Below are positions 1 to 7,093 of a DNA stretch of 17,336 nt, piece after piece. Within the stretch, counting starts at the first letter, position 1, and each line of letters starts with the position of its first letter. Both the position numbers and the translations under genes were made by a program. Source of the DNA: JBFJKD01 sp041601945 (lineage in GTDB: Bacteria; Pseudomonadota; Gammaproteobacteria; Pseudomonadales; Porticoccaceae); NCBI GenBank assembly GCA_041601945.1, contig JBFIHG010000045.1, positions 1 to 17,336 on the forward strand. Reading direction: 5' to 3'. Below the pieces are notes generated by a model. It made no database searches. It was given only the letters and a program-made list of their open reading frames with translations, and was not told the DNA's origin.

Positions 1-1311
1 CAGGAAAAATGGTTTGTGCGCCGCGTAATCGACATCGGCAACCTGTATAACCTGGTGGTAAAGGTCCTCATCCGCCATGCCCCAGGCGTTTTTAAAGTGG
101 ATGTTGCTGGCGGGCACACTGTCCTGGTCCACGACGCGATAGCCGTTGCCGCTAAAGAACGCACCCATATTGTCGAAATAGCCGCGACCGCCGTACAGAA
201 ACACACTGTCGTAGCCCTGGTTGGTCAGTTGCTGACCGAGACTACCGTAGCCGCTTTCGCGGCCGAGACGCTTGACGATGGAGCGTCCCGGCGTAGGCGG
301 TATGGACAGAGTAATTGCTTCCAGACCACGATCCGTGCGCGTACCTGTGGCAAAACACTGATTAAAAAACAGACTGTCGTGTCGCAAGCTCTCCAGGTTG
401 GGCGTCAAGTTGTCAATGTTGCCAAAGCTGCCCAGATATTTTGCGCTAAGGCTTTCGATAACCACCAAAACCACGTTGCGCCGCAGCGGTTCGCCGGAAT
501 TGTCCACCGTGCGACGTACATCCAGGGGGTTGCGATTAAGGAAACGAACATTACTTTCGCTGAGCTCGCTGCGCAATATTTGTCCCGCTTTGGCGTCGGC
601 CAGGGTTGCGTAGAATTGCCGGTAATCGAGTTCGTTATTGCGAAAAGCCGCAAAAAACTGGTAGGGGCCGTTTCCGGCCAGCTCGCGCTGATACGTATTT
701 CCACCCTCGCCAAATGTGTGCTGATTAACCTCTGCGGCGACCACCAATGCACACGCGATCAGACCCGTGTACGCAATCGCGCGCTGACGCCAGGGAAGCA
801 CGGGGGCGGTTAGTGCGCCCTTTAGTGCTGGCTGCATTAGATAGGTTGCGACAGCAGCCATCACTGCGAGCAGCGCGATTAACGGATAGATGGGATACGA
901 TTCGAGAATATTATTGATCACCTCGTCCGAATAAACTAGATAATCCACAGCGATAAAATTAAAACGTACGCCAAATTCATCCCAGAATAACCATTCGGAA
1001 ACGGCGATAAAAAACATAGTAAACAGGCCAAGGGCAAACAGCGTTGTCAGCCACAGGCCATGTTTGCGACCATGCCAGTATTTACCCGGGCACAGTAGCA
1101 GGTAAAGTGCGAGGCCGACAGCCGCGTAGGCAACAAATGCGAGATCGTGGAGCAGACCGACACCAAAAATGGTGGCAAGTCCCGGCGCGCTTAAATCCAG
1201 CGTCGATAAATGTGCCAGTAGTAGCGCGCAGCGCGTAGCAAAAAAAACTGTTAACCAGCTGACCAGTACCAGCGCCAGGTAGCGAAATTGGGAAGAGCCG
1301 AAGATAACCAT
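1..1311 (-). CDS. LTA-synthase/YejM-like membrane sulfatase-fold transferase (partial, 3' end cut)
   Basis: The first 437 residues are open on the minus strand up to the window edge, so the C-terminal third of the catalytic domain is missing. About five hydrophobic helices (roughly residues 10-35, 47-74, 87-110, 141-160 and 177-195) anchor it in the inner membrane. A linker leads to a periplasmic alkaline-phosphatase-superfamily domain from about residue 276. VVIES (E286) matches the first metal ligand of LtaS-type enzymes, and GTRTDRG places the expected nucleophile at T326. Members move phosphoglycerol, phosphoethanolamine or similar groups onto lipids or glucans in the envelope; the substrate here cannot be told. 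The ATG at 1309-1311 has a weak GAAG upstream and is the first plausible start. The gene diverges from colR and shares its 134-bp control region, so ColR control is an inference. The family call is firm, the function is not. Confidence 0.85.
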   Translation of the reverse strand, partial: MVIFGSSQFRYLALVLVSWLTVFFATRCALLLAHLSTLDLSAPGLATIFGVGLLHDLAFVAYAAVGLALYLLLCPGKYWHGRKHGLWLTTLFALGLFTMFFIAVSEWLFWDEFGVRFNFIAVDYLVYSDEVINNILESYPIYPLIALLAVMAAVATYLMQPALKGALTAPVLPWRQRAIAYTGLIACALVVAAEVNQHTFGEGGNTYQRELAGNGPYQFFAAFRNNELDYRQFYATLADAKAGQILRSELSESNVRFLNRNPLDVRRTVDNSGEPLRRNVVLVVIESLSAKYLGSFGNIDNLTPNLESLRHDSLFFNQCFATGTRTDRGLEAITLSIPPTPGRSIVKRLGRESGYGSLGQQLTNQGYDSVFLYGGRGYFDNMGAFFSGNGYRVVDQDSVPASNIHFKNAWGMADEDLYHQVIQVADVDYAAHKPFFL

Positions 1312-1386
1312 ATGTAGTGTCTTCAATTGGGTGATGACGTAGGTGCTAGTTTGTTAGTAAGCTTGTGCGCGGAGAGTCGAGAAATT

Positions 1387-1408
1387 GTCGAAAAAATGTC
1401 AACGTTGA
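1387..1408 (-). promoter_or_regulatory. Candidate ColR box and adjoining palindrome in the divergent region
   Basis: The minus strand of 1387-1402 reads TTGACATTTTTTCGAC. It fits 14 of 16 positions of the P. putida ColR-binding consensus as I remember it, YYNASNNYTTTTTCAC, which I could not verify here. It lies 76-91 bases before the transferase start, pointing toward it, and about 44 bases before colR. The perfect palindrome TCAACGTTGA (1399-1408) overlaps its edge. Being close to the colR gene itself, it could serve autoregulation or control of the divergent envelope gene. Confidence 0.4.
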
Positions 1409-1445
1409 TGCGTGCCGATATCCACGGCGGGGCCGGATTTATACA

Positions 1446-2150
1446 ATGACGGAGCGAACCCCGGGCGGGCGTATTCTGGTTGTCGAGGACAATAAGGATA
1501 TTCTGGCGAATACGCTGGACTATCTGACTCTCAAGGGTTATGACGTCGATTGCGCGCAAGATGGGCTGAGTGGGCTGCACCTCGCCACTACGGGACACCA
1601 CGATTTAATTGTACTGGATTTGATGCTACCTGGGCTCGACGGCTACCAGTTGTGTCGCCGTCTGCGGGAAGAGGCCCGGATGGGAACGCCGATTATCATG
1701 GTTACGGCTCGCGACACCCTGCCGGATCGGTTGTTGGGTTTTTCCGCCGGAGCTGACGATTATCTGTTGAAACCCTTCGCACTTTCCGAACTGGTGGCGC
1801 GTATTGAGGCCGTGTTGCGACGCGCCCAGGGGCAGGAAACGCGTGTGCTACGGGTGGGAGATCTGCAGCTGGATATGGATACGCTTGAGGTTCGACGTGG
1901 CGGCATTTTGCTCAAGGTAAACCCGGTGGGCATGAAATTACTGCGCACGTTGATGCAAAAAAGCCCGGCGGTGGTACGACGGGAGGTACTTGAAGAAGTA
2001 GTCTGGGGTGATGACGTTCCCGACGGGGACAGTTTGCGCAGTCACATTCACCTGTTGCGGCAGGCAATTGACAAACCTTTTAACCATGGGCTGCTGCACA
2101 CGGTACACAAAAGTGGGTATCGCCTGGCGGATATTACCGATGCGCTTTAG
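1446..2150 (+). CDS. colR: OmpR-family response regulator ColR
   Basis: A 234-residue two-component response regulator that binds DNA when phosphorylated by its partner kinase. The receiver domain (residues 9-125) shows the acidic pair E14-D15, the phosphorylation site D58 in VLDLMLPG, T87 and K109. The winged-helix output domain (about 135-230) ends in the usual HTVHKSGYRL hairpin. Several stretches (the NKDIL start, DCAQDGLSGLHLA, LKVNPVGMKLL, WGDD, DSLRSH) closely resemble my memory of Pseudomonas ColR, more than PmrA or PhoP. I chose the ATG at 1446 because it places the receiver right after a short leader; the longer in-frame start at 1365 adds 27 residues unlike the family. There is no strong ribosome site. 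It overlaps colS by 11 bases, so the two are co-translated. In Pseudomonas, ColR controls outer-membrane and lipopolysaccharide genes under metal excess. Confidence 0.9.
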   Translation: MTERTPGGRILVVEDNKDILANTLDYLTLKGYDVDCAQDGLSGLHLATTGHHDLIVLDLMLPGLDGYQLCRRLREEARMGTPIIMVTARDTLPDRLLGFSAGADDYLLKPFALSELVARIEAVLRRAQGQETRVLRVGDLQLDMDTLEVRRGGILLKVNPVGMKLLRTLMQKSPAVVRREVLEEVVWGDDVPDGDSLRSHIHLLRQAIDKPFNHGLLHTVHKSGYRLADITDAL

Positions 2151-3417
2151 AGGCTCGCTGGCGCGCCGTATAGTGATTGCGTTCGTGGCTATGACACTGG
2201 TGGTCAGCGGCAGTTTCGCGACCGGTATTGTGTTGATCGTCCATTTGGTAGAGGCACGTTTAGTGTCTCAGGAACTGAGTGCCGAACTCGATAGATGGCG
2301 GCAAAGTGCGCTCGCAGAAGCACCGTTGGCGCGTTCTGAATACGATACGGATTTCTACACCAGTCATGCCGTGGGTCCGCCCATTCCGAATTACTTGCTG
2401 CAGGCGAGCAACGGATTTTCCGAATTGCTTGCCGCGGACCAGAATCTGTATGTTTTTCAAATACGCAAAAACGGTGAACGATTTATAGTCACTAAAAACC
2501 AGCGCGACTTTGAACAGCGCGAACAGGTGTTGTTTAGTGTGGTGTTGGCGGGGTTCCTGCTCAGTGTGCTGACCGCGTGGGGTCTGGGATGGTTGCTGGC
2601 GCGGCGGGTTATGGCACCGGTCGTTCGGTTGTCCCGTCAGGTACGCAATCGCGATCAATTACTTCCGGTCGCTGTTCCGTTGCACACCGATTATGCGCAG
2701 GACGAGGTGGGCGAGCTCGCCATGGCGTTCGATAGTACGCTGGATAATTTACGCCAGGCGCTGCAACGGGAACGTTTGTTCACCAGCGATGTCAGTCATG
2801 AGATTCGCACCCCCTTAATGGTGATCGCTTCTTCCTGCGAGCTGCTGATGGCATCCAGCACGCTAGACGAAAATGGGCGTACGCAAATATTGCGAGTACA
2901 GCGCGCCAGCGCCGAGCTGCTAGAATTGGTGCAAGTATTTCTCGGTCTGGCGCGCGATAGTCGCGATGCGGCAAAGTTAGCGGTACGTAGTTCGCTGGTG
3001 AGTATCGCCGAAGAATCGCTTCGCCGCTTCGGCCCGGAGGCAGCCGAAAAAGGACTATCGCTACAGCTGGTGGTGGAGGGCAGCGATGAAAAGTCATATC
3101 ACGCAGTTTTTGCGGGGACGGTGTTAAGTAATTTGTTGCGCAATGCGTTACATTACACCGATCAAGGAGCGGTGCGCGTAGTCTTGCGGTGTGGCGGGTT
3201 TCGCGTGGAAGATGAGGGTGTAGGTATATCTGAACAGGAGAAGGGCCAGATTTTTGAAGATTTTTTTCGCGGTGATCAGGCCCGTGGTGAGGGGTCAGGC
3301 CTGGGTTTGTCTATAGTCCGGCGTATCTGCCTGCATCAGCAGTGGCAAATCACGATGCTCGACACGGAGCGCGGCAGTTGTTTTGACGTCGACATGTCTG
3401 AGGCGGGTGCCGAGTAG
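2140..3417 (+). CDS. colS: Sensor histidine kinase ColS
   Basis: A 425-residue inner-membrane sensor kinase. The first helix is at about residues 11-34, a periplasmic loop covers about 35-128, the second helix 131-153 and HAMP 154-207. The HisKA H-box SHEIRTP carries H220. The ATPase domain has the N-box NLLRN (331-335), DEGVG (358-362) and GSGLGL (385-390). The loop holds H35 and E38 just after helix 1 and an ExxE motif (E125-Q-R-E128) just before helix 2. ExxE is the proposed Fe/Zn-binding motif of P. putida ColS. The start at 2140 overlaps colR by 11 bases; the upstream in-frame ATG at 2008 would run deep into colR and is rejected. The loop is short (about 95 residues) and has no PAS-like domain, as expected for ColS. 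The metal-sensing role is known for Pseudomonas and inferred here. Confidence 0.88.
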   Translation: MRFRGSLARRIVIAFVAMTLVVSGSFATGIVLIVHLVEARLVSQELSAELDRWRQSALAEAPLARSEYDTDFYTSHAVGPPIPNYLLQASNGFSELLAADQNLYVFQIRKNGERFIVTKNQRDFEQREQVLFSVVLAGFLLSVLTAWGLGWLLARRVMAPVVRLSRQVRNRDQLLPVAVPLHTDYAQDEVGELAMAFDSTLDNLRQALQRERLFTSDVSHEIRTPLMVIASSCELLMASSTLDENGRTQILRVQRASAELLELVQVFLGLARDSRDAAKLAVRSSLVSIAEESLRRFGPEAAEKGLSLQLVVEGSDEKSYHAVFAGTVLSNLLRNALHYTDQGAVRVVLRCGGFRVEDEGVGISEQEKGQIFEDFFRGDQARGEGSGLGLSIVRRICLHQQWQITMLDTERGSCFDVDMSEAGAE

Positions 3418-3572
3418 CTGCTGCGACTACAACACATGGATGCCTGTTACAGGGAAAATATCGACCGTTGGTTAACGTGGTGAGGACATCAACTGGTTTA
3501 TCAGGCGGCTCCCCACTTAAAGTCACGCACCTTGAGCGCACATATTTCAGGTGTCATATCGAGAACATAGTT

Positions 3573-4265
3573 ATGCCAACCAGTACCGACAAGCCGGTTT
3601 CACTCGAATTTTCCGAGAAATACGATCGCGCTCATGCCGAACAATATTTACATAAACATAGCGACGGTTTGGCGCGGCGTTTGTCAGATCGGCGCGATCA
3701 GCAGCTGGCCCGCAAGGCCCTGAAGCTTGCGGGTGAACCTGGTCGAGTACTTGATTTGCCCTGCGGCGCTGGCCGGTTTCTGGCTACGTTGGCCGAACAG
3801 CCCGGCCGCACTGTGGTGGCGGCCGATTACTCCGCGGATATGCTGGAGATGGCGAAATCGGTGCAGCCTGGTGCATTGCAGGGCAAGCTTGAGTTTCTCC
3901 AGACGTCCGCATTTGCAATCGAGCTAGCCGATAATGCTGTGGATTCAATATTTTGTATGCGCCTGCTACATCATGTACAGCACGCTGCGGATCGGCTCGC
4001 CATGCTGCGCGAGTTTCACCGGGTGTCTCGGGATACGGTGATTATTTCGCTCTGGATCGATGGAAATTTTAAAGCCTGGCGCCGCCGTCGCCTCGAGGCG
4101 AGGCGTGGTGCGTCAGGGGATACCGGGAAGAACAAGAACCGCTTCGTCGTCAATAAAGAGGTGGTCGAAAGCGAGTTTGATGCGGCGGGCTTTCGTGTTC
4201 TAGGTCATTTTGATTTTTTGCCTTGGTATGCGATGTGGCGCGTCTATGTACTGCGCAAGGTTTAA
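3573..4265 (+). CDS. Class I SAM-dependent methyltransferase of the colRS operon
   Basis: A 230-residue soluble methyltransferase with a Rossmann-type core. Motif I is VLDLPCGAGRF (residues 59-69), the acidic ribose-binding residue is D85 in AADYS, and the post-motif DSIFCMRLLHHV (124-135) leads to strand 4. The N-terminus (EKYDRAHAEQY) and a basic stretch (RRRRLEARRG, about 170-179) are also present. In Pseudomonas a methyltransferase of similar size (about 222 residues) sits directly after colS and is linked with lipopolysaccharide core maintenance; the substrate is unknown. I chose the ATG at 3573 because GAGAA lies 7 bases upstream and the encoded start looks like the family. A longer start at 3468 has no support. 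It is 155 bases after colS, so it may have its own promoter, and 3 bases before the kinase gene, so those two are certainly linked. Confidence 0.82.
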   Translation: MPTSTDKPVSLEFSEKYDRAHAEQYLHKHSDGLARRLSDRRDQQLARKALKLAGEPGRVLDLPCGAGRFLATLAEQPGRTVVAADYSADMLEMAKSVQPGALQGKLEFLQTSAFAIELADNAVDSIFCMRLLHHVQHAADRLAMLREFHRVSRDTVIISLWIDGNFKAWRRRRLEARRGASGDTGKNKNRFVVNKEVVESEFDAAGFRVLGHFDFLPWYAMWRVYVLRKV

Positions 4266-4268
4266 CCG

Positions 4269-5009
4269 GTGGCGCTGAATTCCAGTGAATTGCCGCCGCA
4301 GGGCTGCTTCGAAGAATGGTGGAATACTGAGGGTGCCTGGGTAGAGGCTCCCAATGAGCGGCGCGGCGGTTATAGCGGCGTGCAACTTGTCGAGCGCGGC
4401 GCGCAAACATTATATTGCAAGCGTCAGGCTAACCATCCGTATTATTCATGGCGGCACCCCCTGGGTGAGCCCACCATTTTTCGCGAAGCGCGGGCGTCAA
4501 TGGCACTGCAAACGCTTGGCATCGAAGTACCCCATATCGTGTTTTATGGGGCCCGCAAACAGGGTCGCGAGCACCAGGCATTATTGGTCACGGAAAACCT
4601 GCAAGGCTTTGTCAGTCTGGAAGAATGGTACGCACGCAGTGCGCGCGACTATAGCGATACGGTGCAGGGGCAGGTAATGACGGCTATTGGTCAAATGATT
4701 GCGCATATGCATCGGGGTCGCTGGCAACATGGGTGCCTGTATCCCAAACATATATTTGTACGGGTCAATACACAGGATAACGTTGCTAAGGTCAACACGG
4801 CGTTGCTCGATCTGGAAAAAAGCCGGCAGCGCCTGTTTGCCAGCAGCGCCGCCCGACGGGATTTGTGGCAGCTCTACCGGCACAGGGAGCCAATGCCAGA
4901 TGCCCATTGGCAGCGACTGCTAGCGGGGTATTGGGCGCAAGTTGCAAACAGTTTTCGTCTGACCGCAGCGGATCAGAATAGATTGCAGGATTCGTCTTCC
5001 CAGGTGTGA
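4269..5009 (+). CDS. inaA: InaA-like lipopolysaccharide kinase-family protein
   Basis: A 246-residue cytoplasmic protein with the small eukaryotic-like kinase fold of the WaaP/InaA group, whose members phosphorylate heptose in the lipopolysaccharide core or are uncharacterised. K51 in YCKRQ is the likely ATP-binding lysine, E73 in FREAR the salt-bridge partner, HGCLYPKHIF (154-163) the catalytic loop and DLEK (D181) the metal-binding position. The usual loop Asp (HxD) is replaced by Cys156, so the catalytic assignment is uncertain. Translation starts at a GTG, supported by AAGG eight bases upstream and by the 3-base gap to the methyltransferase stop. The order colR-colS-methyltransferase-inaA is the one I recall from P. 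aeruginosa (PA4381-PA4378). The family call is good; true heptose kinase activity is inferred. Confidence 0.78.
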   Translation: MALNSSELPPQGCFEEWWNTEGAWVEAPNERRGGYSGVQLVERGAQTLYCKRQANHPYYSWRHPLGEPTIFREARASMALQTLGIEVPHIVFYGARKQGREHQALLVTENLQGFVSLEEWYARSARDYSDTVQGQVMTAIGQMIAHMHRGRWQHGCLYPKHIFVRVNTQDNVAKVNTALLDLEKSRQRLFASSAARRDLWQLYRHREPMPDAHWQRLLAGYWAQVANSFRLTAADQNRLQDSSSQV

Positions 5010-5068
5010 CCGGGTGGATATGTGGGTATTACCTCTTGTGGTTAACGTACTAAATATGCCTTGAATCG

Positions 5069-5097
5069 TTCCATCGTTGTCGGTTGTTACGGTGGAA
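5069..5097 (+). other. Hairpin in the inaA to czc gap
   Basis: The arms TTCCATCGT (5069-5077) and ACGGTGGAA (5089-5097) pair over 9 bp with one G-U and an 11-base loop. No U-tract follows, so it is not a standard terminator. It may be an end structure for the colRS-inaA transcript or chance. The rest of the 175-base gap (5010-5184) shows no gene. Confidence 0.3.
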
Positions 5098-5184
5098 GTC
5101 ACCTGATATATTTGCCGCTGTCTGCGACCAAAATGATGTCGCATTGACGAAGTTGAAGCATCTCAATAGATTGGCGGTTACGGT

Positions 5185-5583
5185 GTGTGCATTGAGAACA
5201 GAATAGTGAAGAAAGATGTTGTTCGGGAATCCGTGTTAGTTTATTTCGCGCTGGTGGCTTTTGTCACCGCGCTGCTGATCGGTGCCCATGGCCATTTCTG
5301 CCTGGACGGACTCGAACCGCCTGTATCCATACATTTCGATAACCTCGAGGGCCACCCGCTGCACGGCGGCGATCAGTCTTTACATCAGGATGCGGACACC
5401 GATGTAGTGCCCGACGGGGTGATTAATTTTTTTAAGGTCGATTTGTCAGCGTTATTGCCGACGTTGCTACTGTTATTGTTCTGGTTTGCTGTTGTTCGCC
5501 CTCAAATTTCATCGTTCAACTTTCCTCCCCCCTGGTCGATACCCCTGTCGATACGGCCTCCCTTACGCGCCCCACCGCAATAA
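5185..5583 (+). CDS. Small His-rich two-helix membrane protein linked to czcCBA
   Basis: A 132-residue protein with hydrophobic segments at about 17-33 and 87-104. The loop between them is rich in His and acidic residues: H35, H37, H50, H57, H60, H67, C39 and seven Asp/Glu between D41 and D70. The tail is rich in Pro and Arg and ends near RPPLRAPP. If both ends are cytoplasmic, the loop faces the periplasm, where it could bind or buffer Zn, Co or Cd before export. I recall unnamed proteins of this layout (HxHxCLDG followed by EPPVS and a GHP motif) beside czc genes in other gammaproteobacteria, but know no assigned function and no symbol. The start is uncertain: GTG at 5185 with GGCGG upstream, or GTG at 5206 with GAGA upstream, which would remove seven residues. 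It lies 235 bases before czcC in the same direction. Confidence 0.65.
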   Translation: MCIENRIVKKDVVRESVLVYFALVAFVTALLIGAHGHFCLDGLEPPVSIHFDNLEGHPLHGGDQSLHQDADTDVVPDGVINFFKVDLSALLPTLLLLLFWFAVVRPQISSFNFPPPWSIPLSIRPPLRAPPQ

Positions 5584-5624
5584 TCCTTTTCTCCCACTAG
5601 CTGCAGCTTTGCGTGCAGGAATTG

Positions 5625-5643
5625 CCAGGTCGTTGTGACCTGG
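5625..5643 (+). promoter_or_regulatory. Perfect inverted repeat upstream of czcC
   Basis: CCAGGTC and GACCTGG form a perfect 7-bp stem with the 5-base loop GTTGT, 40 bases after the stop of the His-rich protein gene. An outer GTGCA/TGCAC pair flanks it. It lacks a T-tract. It could be an operator, an mRNA processing or attenuation structure, or the end hairpin of the small gene. Confidence 0.35.
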
Positions 5644-5694
5644 TCGCGCTGCTTGCACTGCCCGAAACTTATTGATCTCAACGTCTTGCGTTGG

Positions 5695-5710
5695 TGCAAA
5701 CAATTTTGCA
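5695..5710 (+). promoter_or_regulatory. Perfect 16-base inverted repeat upstream of czcC
   Basis: TGCAAA-CAAT-TTTGCA is a perfect 6+4+6 inverted repeat, 109 bases before the czcC start. Size and symmetry suit a dimeric metalloregulator site, though no regulator of that kind is encoded in the window. I could not place a convincing -35/-10 pair around it. Confidence 0.3.
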
Positions 5711-5818
5711 GGTGTGTGGATTTTCGGGGGCATAAGTAGTGCGCATCGCTACAATCTTGGGAAAAGGGGCGCTCGCGCCATGCTCACTTGTCTGTCAGGT
5801 TAATTTGGGTATTTATTT

Positions 5819-7093
5819 ATGCAGCTATCGAATCTCAACAATGTACGTAGTTGGGCGCATATTCTGGTGTTGCTTGCGGCCTGGTCGGCGCTTGCCGGAC
5901 ATGCCGGCGATCAGCCATTAACGCTGCGCGCTGCCATTGCGTTAACTCTCGAACACAATCCGGATGTGCAATCTGCCGGCTTCGCGTTGCGGGTGCAGGA
6001 AGCTCGCACGCGGCAGGCCGGGTTGCGACCGGCGCCGACGCTCGAAGTGGATGTGGAAAATTTGGCCGGTTCCGGTGATTTTGCCGGAGCGGATGCTGCC
6101 GAGACGACGTTTGCACTGGCCCAGATAATAGAACTTGGGGGTAAGCGTGCCGCGCGTATGACTGCTGCACAGTTCGGTCGCGACGTGATCGGTGTGGAAC
6201 AGCAGGCGGCGCAGCTCGATGTCCTGGCCGAGGTGACACGGCGGTTTATTCATGTCGCTGCGGATCAGGAGCAGATCGTTATGACGCGTGCGGCCACTGA
6301 GCTTGCGCAGCAGACCGTCGATGCAGTCGACATGCGCGTAAAGGCGGCCAAGTCGCCCACTGCTGAGTTGTCCCGCGCGAGGATTGCGCTGGCGCGCGCA
6401 CAGGTCGACGAAGAGCACGCTGAACACGAGTTGCTGACATCGCGGCGCAAGCTCGCTGCAATGTGGGGTGCTGAAAAACTACAGTTCGGTGCAATCAGTG
6501 CGGATTTTTACACGATGCCAGTTCCGGTCACGTTTGCACACCTGGAAAACAGGTTGCAGGCAAGCCCGGATTTTTTACGCTTTGTGTCCGAGGCACGATT
6601 GCGCGATGCGGAAATTCGCCTGGCGCAGACACAACGCACTCCCGATATAAAGCTTAGCGGTGGCGTCCGCCGATTGGAGAGTAGCGATGACCACGCCGTT
6701 GTGATCGGTTTTTCGATGCCGTTATTCACTCGTGATCAGGCCGCGCCTGGAATTGCCGAAGCCCAGGCACTGCGCGGGCGCACGGAAGCACAACGCCGGG
6801 CGGCAGAGAATCGTGCCAAAGCACAGTTATTTGGTTTGTATCAGGAGTTGCTGCACGCCATTACAGAAACCGAATTGCTGCGCGACAACGTGCTGCCGGA
6901 GATGGAAAAAATATTAAAAGCAACAAGGTATGCCTATGAGCGGGGTCGCTACGGCTATCTCGAGTGGGTCGCTACACAGCGCGAGTTTATCGATATACAG
7001 CGCAGCCTGATAGACGCCGCCACCAAAGCCCACAATTACCACACAGAAATCGAACGCCTTACAGGCGAACCCTTTTCGGTTGATAACGGATGA
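5819..7093 (+). CDS. czcC: CzcC-type outer-membrane efflux channel
   Basis: A 424-residue TolC/OEP-family protein, the outer-membrane duct of the tripartite pump. A signal sequence covers about residues 1-30 (hydrophobic core around 14-26, likely cleavage near GHAG). Two OEP repeats follow, with the typical LTLRAAIALTLEHNPD opening (34-49) and long Ala/Glu/Arg-rich coiled-coil helices around 145-215 and 320-395. The LGGKRAAR motif near residues 106-113 is typical of CzcC/CusC-like channels. The ATG at 5819 has GGGT about nine bases upstream. The gene overlaps czcB by four bases (ATGA), so they are translationally coupled. Substrate choice lies in CzcA; this subunit is assigned czcC from its partners and family features. 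Confidence 0.88.
   Translation: MQLSNLNNVRSWAHILVLLAAWSALAGHAGDQPLTLRAAIALTLEHNPDVQSAGFALRVQEARTRQAGLRPAPTLEVDVENLAGSGDFAGADAAETTFALAQIIELGGKRAARMTAAQFGRDVIGVEQQAAQLDVLAEVTRRFIHVAADQEQIVMTRAATELAQQTVDAVDMRVKAAKSPTAELSRARIALARAQVDEEHAEHELLTSRRKLAAMWGAEKLQFGAISADFYTMPVPVTFAHLENRLQASPDFLRFVSEARLRDAEIRLAQTQRTPDIKLSGGVRRLESSDDHAVVIGFSMPLFTRDQAAPGIAEAQALRGRTEAQRRAAENRAKAQLFGLYQELLHAITETELLRDNVLPEMEKILKATRYAYERGRYGYLEWVATQREFIDIQRSLIDAATKAHNYHTEIERLTGEPFSVDNG

Noticed and set aside
16..813. Long 265-codon plus-strand frame
   Set aside because: It lies opposite the sulfatase-fold transferase, whose translation shows clear catalytic motifs; the plus-strand product has none and no ribosome site.
2008..2139. 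Longer start for colS
   Set aside because: It would put 44 residues over colR in another frame, with no homology to sensor kinases; ATG 2140 gives the normal ColS N-terminus.
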